Below are positions 5,665 through 8,042 of a stretch of 8,042 bases of DNA, one piece after another. Position 1 is the first letter of the stretch. Each line of letters opens with the position of its first letter. This stretch comes from QHWK01 sp035315685 (GTDB taxonomy: Bacteria; Acidobacteriota; Vicinamibacteria; Vicinamibacterales; CAVVIG01). The DNA lies in assembly GCA_035315685.1 (NCBI GenBank), contig DATFXR010000776.1:1-8042 (forward strand), read 5' to 3'. Both the position numbers and the translations under genes were made by a program. The notes under the pieces are model-generated. The model saw nothing but the letters and a program-made list of their open reading frames with translations, was not told the DNA's origin and did not search any database.

Positions 5665-6795
5665 GTGACGACCCACGACGATCTCATCGTTCACCTCGCC
5701 CGGTTCGGCGCCGTGCTGCGCGCGCACAGAATCGGCGTCGGCATCGGCGACGAGATCGACGCCGCTCGGGCCCTGACCCTGATCGATCTCTTCGACCGAG
5801 CCGAGGTCCGCCGTGCGTTCCGGATCGCCTTCAAGATTCGTCCGCGCGACGACGCGCAATTCGACGCCTTGTTCGATTCGTTCTGGACGGTCACGCGGGC
5901 TGAGGCGCCTCCGCCCGAACCGCGTCGAGCCGCGCGCATCGGGGACACTCCGCCCCGTGCGCGCGCGGACGGCGACGTGCGCGCCGTCGGCGTCGACGAC
6001 GGGCGGAGATTGCCGGCCGACGGCAGCGCGCCCGGCTACACGAGAGATGCCGTGCTCCGTCGCAAGCCGTTCGAGGAATGTTCGGCTCGCGATTTAGCGG
6101 AGATGGAGCGGGTGCTGGCGCGGCTGGCTCCTCGCTGGGCGGCGCGGAGGAGCCGCCGGCTGACGCCGGTTCGTGGCCGCGGTCTCCCGGATCTTCGCCG
6201 CAGTCTGCGCCGCGCAGTCGCCACCGGCGGCGAGATGATCGCGCTGGCGCACCGCGCCCGCCCGCTCGACGACCCGAAGGTCGTCGTCCTGTGCGACACG
6301 AGCGGATCGATGGACGCCCATGTGAAGTTCCTGCTGGCGTTCGTGCTCGCGCTCAAGCAGATCGCGCGGACCACGGAGGTGTTCGCGTTCAACACGTCGC
6401 TCGTTCGACTCACGCCGTTCCTGTTGCCCGGCAAGATCGGGCACACGCTCGATCGCCTGGCTGCCGACGTGCCAGGCTGGTCGGGCGGCACGCGAATCGG
6501 CGAGAGCCTGATGGAGTTCGTCCGCGCCTATTCGCAGACGTTCCTCACGCCGCGAACCGTCGTGGTCATCGTCAGTGACGGCCTCGATCGGGGTGACACG
6601 ACGCTGGTCGCCGGCGCGATGCGCGCGATTCGGTCGCGGGCGCGACGGATTGTCTGGCTGAATCCGCTGGCCGGCGATCCGCGCTACGAACCGACCGCGC
6701 GCGCCATGCAGGCGGCGCTGCCGTTCGTCGATCGGCTGGCCGCCGCTCACAACCTCGAATCGCTCGAACGGATACTGCCGGATCTGGCTGCCTAG
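5665..6795 (+). CDS. coxE: CoxE-type VWA-domain protein
   Basis: The 376-residue protein has the CoxE VWA domain in its C-terminal half. The metal-ion-dependent adhesion site is complete: D-T-S-G-S (211-215), Thr276 in G-G-T-R-I-G, and Asp305 in V-S-D-G-L. The N-terminal half (about 1-75) is helical and typical of CoxE, and an Arg/Pro-rich, poorly conserved linker joins the two. CoxE partners the CoxD ATPase and has been implicated in completing the Mo-Cu site. GTG 5665 is chosen because it follows the coxD stop (5661-5663) after one base. An in-frame ATG at 5602 would overlap coxD by 62 bp and add 21 residues with no family resemblance. A weak GAGG precedes the GTG. Confidence 0.9.
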   Translation: MTTHDDLIVHLARFGAVLRAHRIGVGIGDEIDAARALTLIDLFDRAEVRRAFRIAFKIRPRDDAQFDALFDSFWTVTRAEAPPPEPRRAARIGDTPPRARADGDVRAVGVDDGRRLPADGSAPGYTRDAVLRRKPFEECSARDLAEMERVLARLAPRWAARRSRRLTPVRGRGLPDLRRSLRRAVATGGEMIALAHRARPLDDPKVVVLCDTSGSMDAHVKFLLAFVLALKQIARTTEVFAFNTSLVRLTPFLLPGKIGHTLDRLAADVPGWSGGTRIGESLMEFVRAYSQTFLTPRTVVVIVSDGLDRGDTTLVAGAMRAIRSRARRIVWLNPLAGDPRYEPTARAMQAALPFVDRLAAAHNLESLERILPDLAA

Positions 6796-6821
6796 TCCAC
6801 GTCCCTGATTGATGCGATGAG

Positions 6822-6828
6822 AAAGGAG
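6822..6828 (+). promoter_or_regulatory. Strong ribosome binding site of coxM
   Basis: AAAGGAG lies 5 nt before ATG 6834, in the only real gap (38 bp) of the operon. It marks the switch from accessory to structural genes, which would need higher translation. No separate promoter was recognised in the gap. Confidence 0.75.
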
Positions 6829-6833
6829 TCTCG

Positions 6834-7706
6834 ATGATTCCCGCTCCGTTTGACTATCACCGGCCGGCGACATTGCCGGAGGCGATTGCGCTGCTGCAGC
6901 AGCACGGCGATCAAGCCAAAGTGCTGTCGGGCGGTCAGAGCCTGCTGCCGCTCCTGAAGCTTCGTCTGGGCGGGGCCGGCCATCTCGTGGACATCGGGCG
7001 TATTCCCGGTCTCGAGTACATCACGGAAGAAGGCGGATTCCTGAAAATCGGCGGCCGGACGCGGGAATCGGAGCTGGAACGATCCGAGATCATCAAGTCG
7101 AAGTATCCGATCCTGTACGACACCGCGCTGGTGATCGCGGATCCGCTGGTCCGCAATCGGGCGACCGTCGGCGGCAACCTGGCGCACGCCGATCCCGCCA
7201 ACGATCACCCGGCGACGATGCTCGCGCTTGGTGCGGAGGTGACGGCAACGGGTTCGAAAGGCGCGCGGACCATTCCGATCGACCGTTTCTTCACCTCGTT
7301 CTTCACCACCGCGCTGACTCCCGACGAGATTCTGACCGAGATCCGCGTGCCGGTTCCTCCAGCGCGAAGCGGTGGCGCGTACGTGAAGCTCGAGCGCAAG
7401 GTCGGCGACTTCGCGACCGCGGCTGCTGCCGTGCAGGTGACGCTCGCCGCCGACGGCCGGATCGAACGCGTCGGCATCGGCCTCACCGCGGCCGGACCGA
7501 TGCCGATCAGGGCGACAGCGGCTGAAAACTCTCTGCTGAACAAGAAACCGGATCCGGCGTCGATCGCGGACGCCGCGCGCCTGGCGGCGGCGGCGACTGA
7601 GCCGGCGGCCGATCGCCGCGGCACGGTCGAGTACAAGCGAGAGATGGCGCGCGTGCTGACAGCACGAGCGCTCAACAAGGCGATCGAGCGCGCGGGAGGA
7701 CACTGA
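6834..7706 (+). CDS. coxM: CoxM-type FAD-binding medium subunit of a molybdenum hydroxylase
   Basis: This 290-residue flavoprotein subunit is close to the usual CoxM length. FAD-binding signatures are S-G-G-Q-S-L-L-P (32-39) and T-V-G-G-N-L-A-H-A-D-P-A-N-D (111-124), followed by the CO dehydrogenase flavoprotein C-terminal domain from about 185. The opening M-I-P-A-P-F-D-Y and the V-D-I-G-R-I-P-G-L segment are characteristic of CoxM and its close relatives. In the (LMS)2 complex it takes electrons from the 2Fe-2S clusters of the small subunit and passes them via FAD to the respiratory chain or another acceptor. ATG 6834 has a strong Shine-Dalgarno. The stop is one base before coxS, matching the common M-S-L order. 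Confidence 0.95.
   Translation: MIPAPFDYHRPATLPEAIALLQQHGDQAKVLSGGQSLLPLLKLRLGGAGHLVDIGRIPGLEYITEEGGFLKIGGRTRESELERSEIIKSKYPILYDTALVIADPLVRNRATVGGNLAHADPANDHPATMLALGAEVTATGSKGARTIPIDRFFTSFFTTALTPDEILTEIRVPVPPARSGGAYVKLERKVGDFATAAAAVQVTLAADGRIERVGIGLTAAGPMPIRATAAENSLLNKKPDPASIADAARLAAAATEPAADRRGTVEYKREMARVLTARALNKAIERAGGH
7694..7700 (+). promoter_or_regulatory. Ribosome binding site of coxS
   Basis: GGGAGGA inside the last codons of coxM lies 7 nt before ATG 7708. It supports that start over the second ATG at 7714. Confidence 0.7.
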
Positions 7707-7707
7707 C

Positions 7708-8042
7708 ATGGCGATGCACTCGATTCGCGTCAGCGTGAACGGCACCCCGTACGAGAAGCCGGTCGAGTCGCGCCTGCTGCTGGTGCACTTCCTGCGCGAC
7801 GATCTCCGCCTCACCGGCACACACATCGGCTGCGACACGACGCACTGCGGCGCCTGCACCGTCATCGTGGACGGCGAGCCGGTCAAGTCGTGCACCGTCC
7901 TCGCGGTCCAGGCGGACGGCAGCGAAGTGCGCACGGTCGAGGGCCTCGAGCAGGGCGGCACGCTGCATCCGATCCAGGAAGGGTTCTGGCAGGAGCACGG
8001 CCTGCAGTGCGGCTACTGTACGCCCGGGATGATGATGACGGG
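7708..8042 (+). CDS. coxS: CoxS-type 2Fe-2S small subunit (3' partial)
   Basis: The frame is open from ATG 7708 to the window end, giving 111 codons plus two bases of a protein usually about 160 residues long. The plant-type ferredoxin domain has Cys42, Cys47, Cys50 and Cys62 in G-C-D-x-x-x-C-G-A-C and K-S-C-T, ligating one 2Fe-2S cluster. The second, helical domain begins with Q-C-G-Y-C-T-P-G-M (Cys101, Cys104); its remaining two cluster Cys lie beyond the edge. The subunit relays electrons from the Mo cofactor of the large subunit to FAD in CoxM. The one-base gap from coxM and a good Shine-Dalgarno indicate coordinated synthesis. The large-subunit gene is expected next. Confidence 0.95.
   Translation, partial: MAMHSIRVSVNGTPYEKPVESRLLLVHFLRDDLRLTGTHIGCDTTHCGACTVIVDGEPVKSCTVLAVQADGSEVRTVEGLEQGGTLHPIQEGFWQEHGLQCGYCTPGMMMT

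Noticed and set aside
4590..5687. Long minus-strand frame (365 codons) antisense to coxD
   Set aside because: coxD has complete Walker A, Walker B and sensor motifs; the antisense product has no recognisable fold and is a composition artefact.
1..8042. CRISPR array, tRNA, rRNA, insertion sequence or prophage
   Set aside because: No regularly spaced repeats, cloverleaf-like segments, transposase or integrase motifs, or phage genes were seen on either strand.

Overview
The window is GC-rich, bacterial and densely coding. Codon use and gene content fit a soil- or sediment-type member of Acidobacteriota, perhaps the Vicinamibacteria. That placement is an inference. It rests mainly on the minus-strand membrane protein, whose C-terminal domain (a VTGCL motif and a Cys near the end) resembles proteins I associate with that group. 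Nothing in the window fixes the taxonomy.

Left part (1-841). The 3' part of a plus-strand gene carries two tandem DUF3179-type domains. An in-frame TGA at 29-31 falls exactly on the first cysteine of the family's C-x-x-C motif, giving W-U-S-Y-C-N-T. It is followed 20 nt later by a perfect 7-bp hairpin whose loop has G at its second position, as expected of a bacterial SECIS element. This is the most interesting signal in the window: a probable selenoprotein that a standard gene caller would truncate to a GTG start at 53. Two hairpins follow the gene and separate it from a convergent minus-strand gene (842-1672). That gene encodes a single-pass membrane protein with a basic N-terminus, a Pro/Ala-rich linker and a small C-terminal domain.

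Non-coding part (1673-2150). About 480 bp hold no convincing gene. They contain a 12-bp palindrome, a large interrupted inverted repeat, a cluster of CGAAT/ATTCG half-sites, a short dyad, and a near-consensus sigma70 promoter (TTGACA-N17-TATAAC) just before the next operon.

Right part (2151-8042). Seven tightly packed plus-strand genes form one operon for a molybdenum hydroxylase of the aerobic CO dehydrogenase / xanthine dehydrogenase family. In order they are an XdhC/CoxI cofactor chaperone, a MobA/MocA-like molybdopterin nucleotidyltransferase, a second XdhC-family protein fused to a Cys-rich YHS metal-binding domain (CoxF-like), a CoxD MoxR-type AAA+ ATPase, a CoxE VWA protein, the CoxM FAD subunit, and the start of the CoxS 2Fe-2S subunit, cut by the window end. 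Maturation genes thus come first and structural genes follow; the large Mo subunit (CoxL) is expected just downstream. The nucleotidyltransferase would make the dinucleotide cofactor, the XdhC proteins would hold and modify it, and CoxD/CoxE would act on the large subunit. CoxM and CoxS carry electrons away from the Mo site. Whether the enzyme oxidises CO or another substrate cannot be decided without CoxL.
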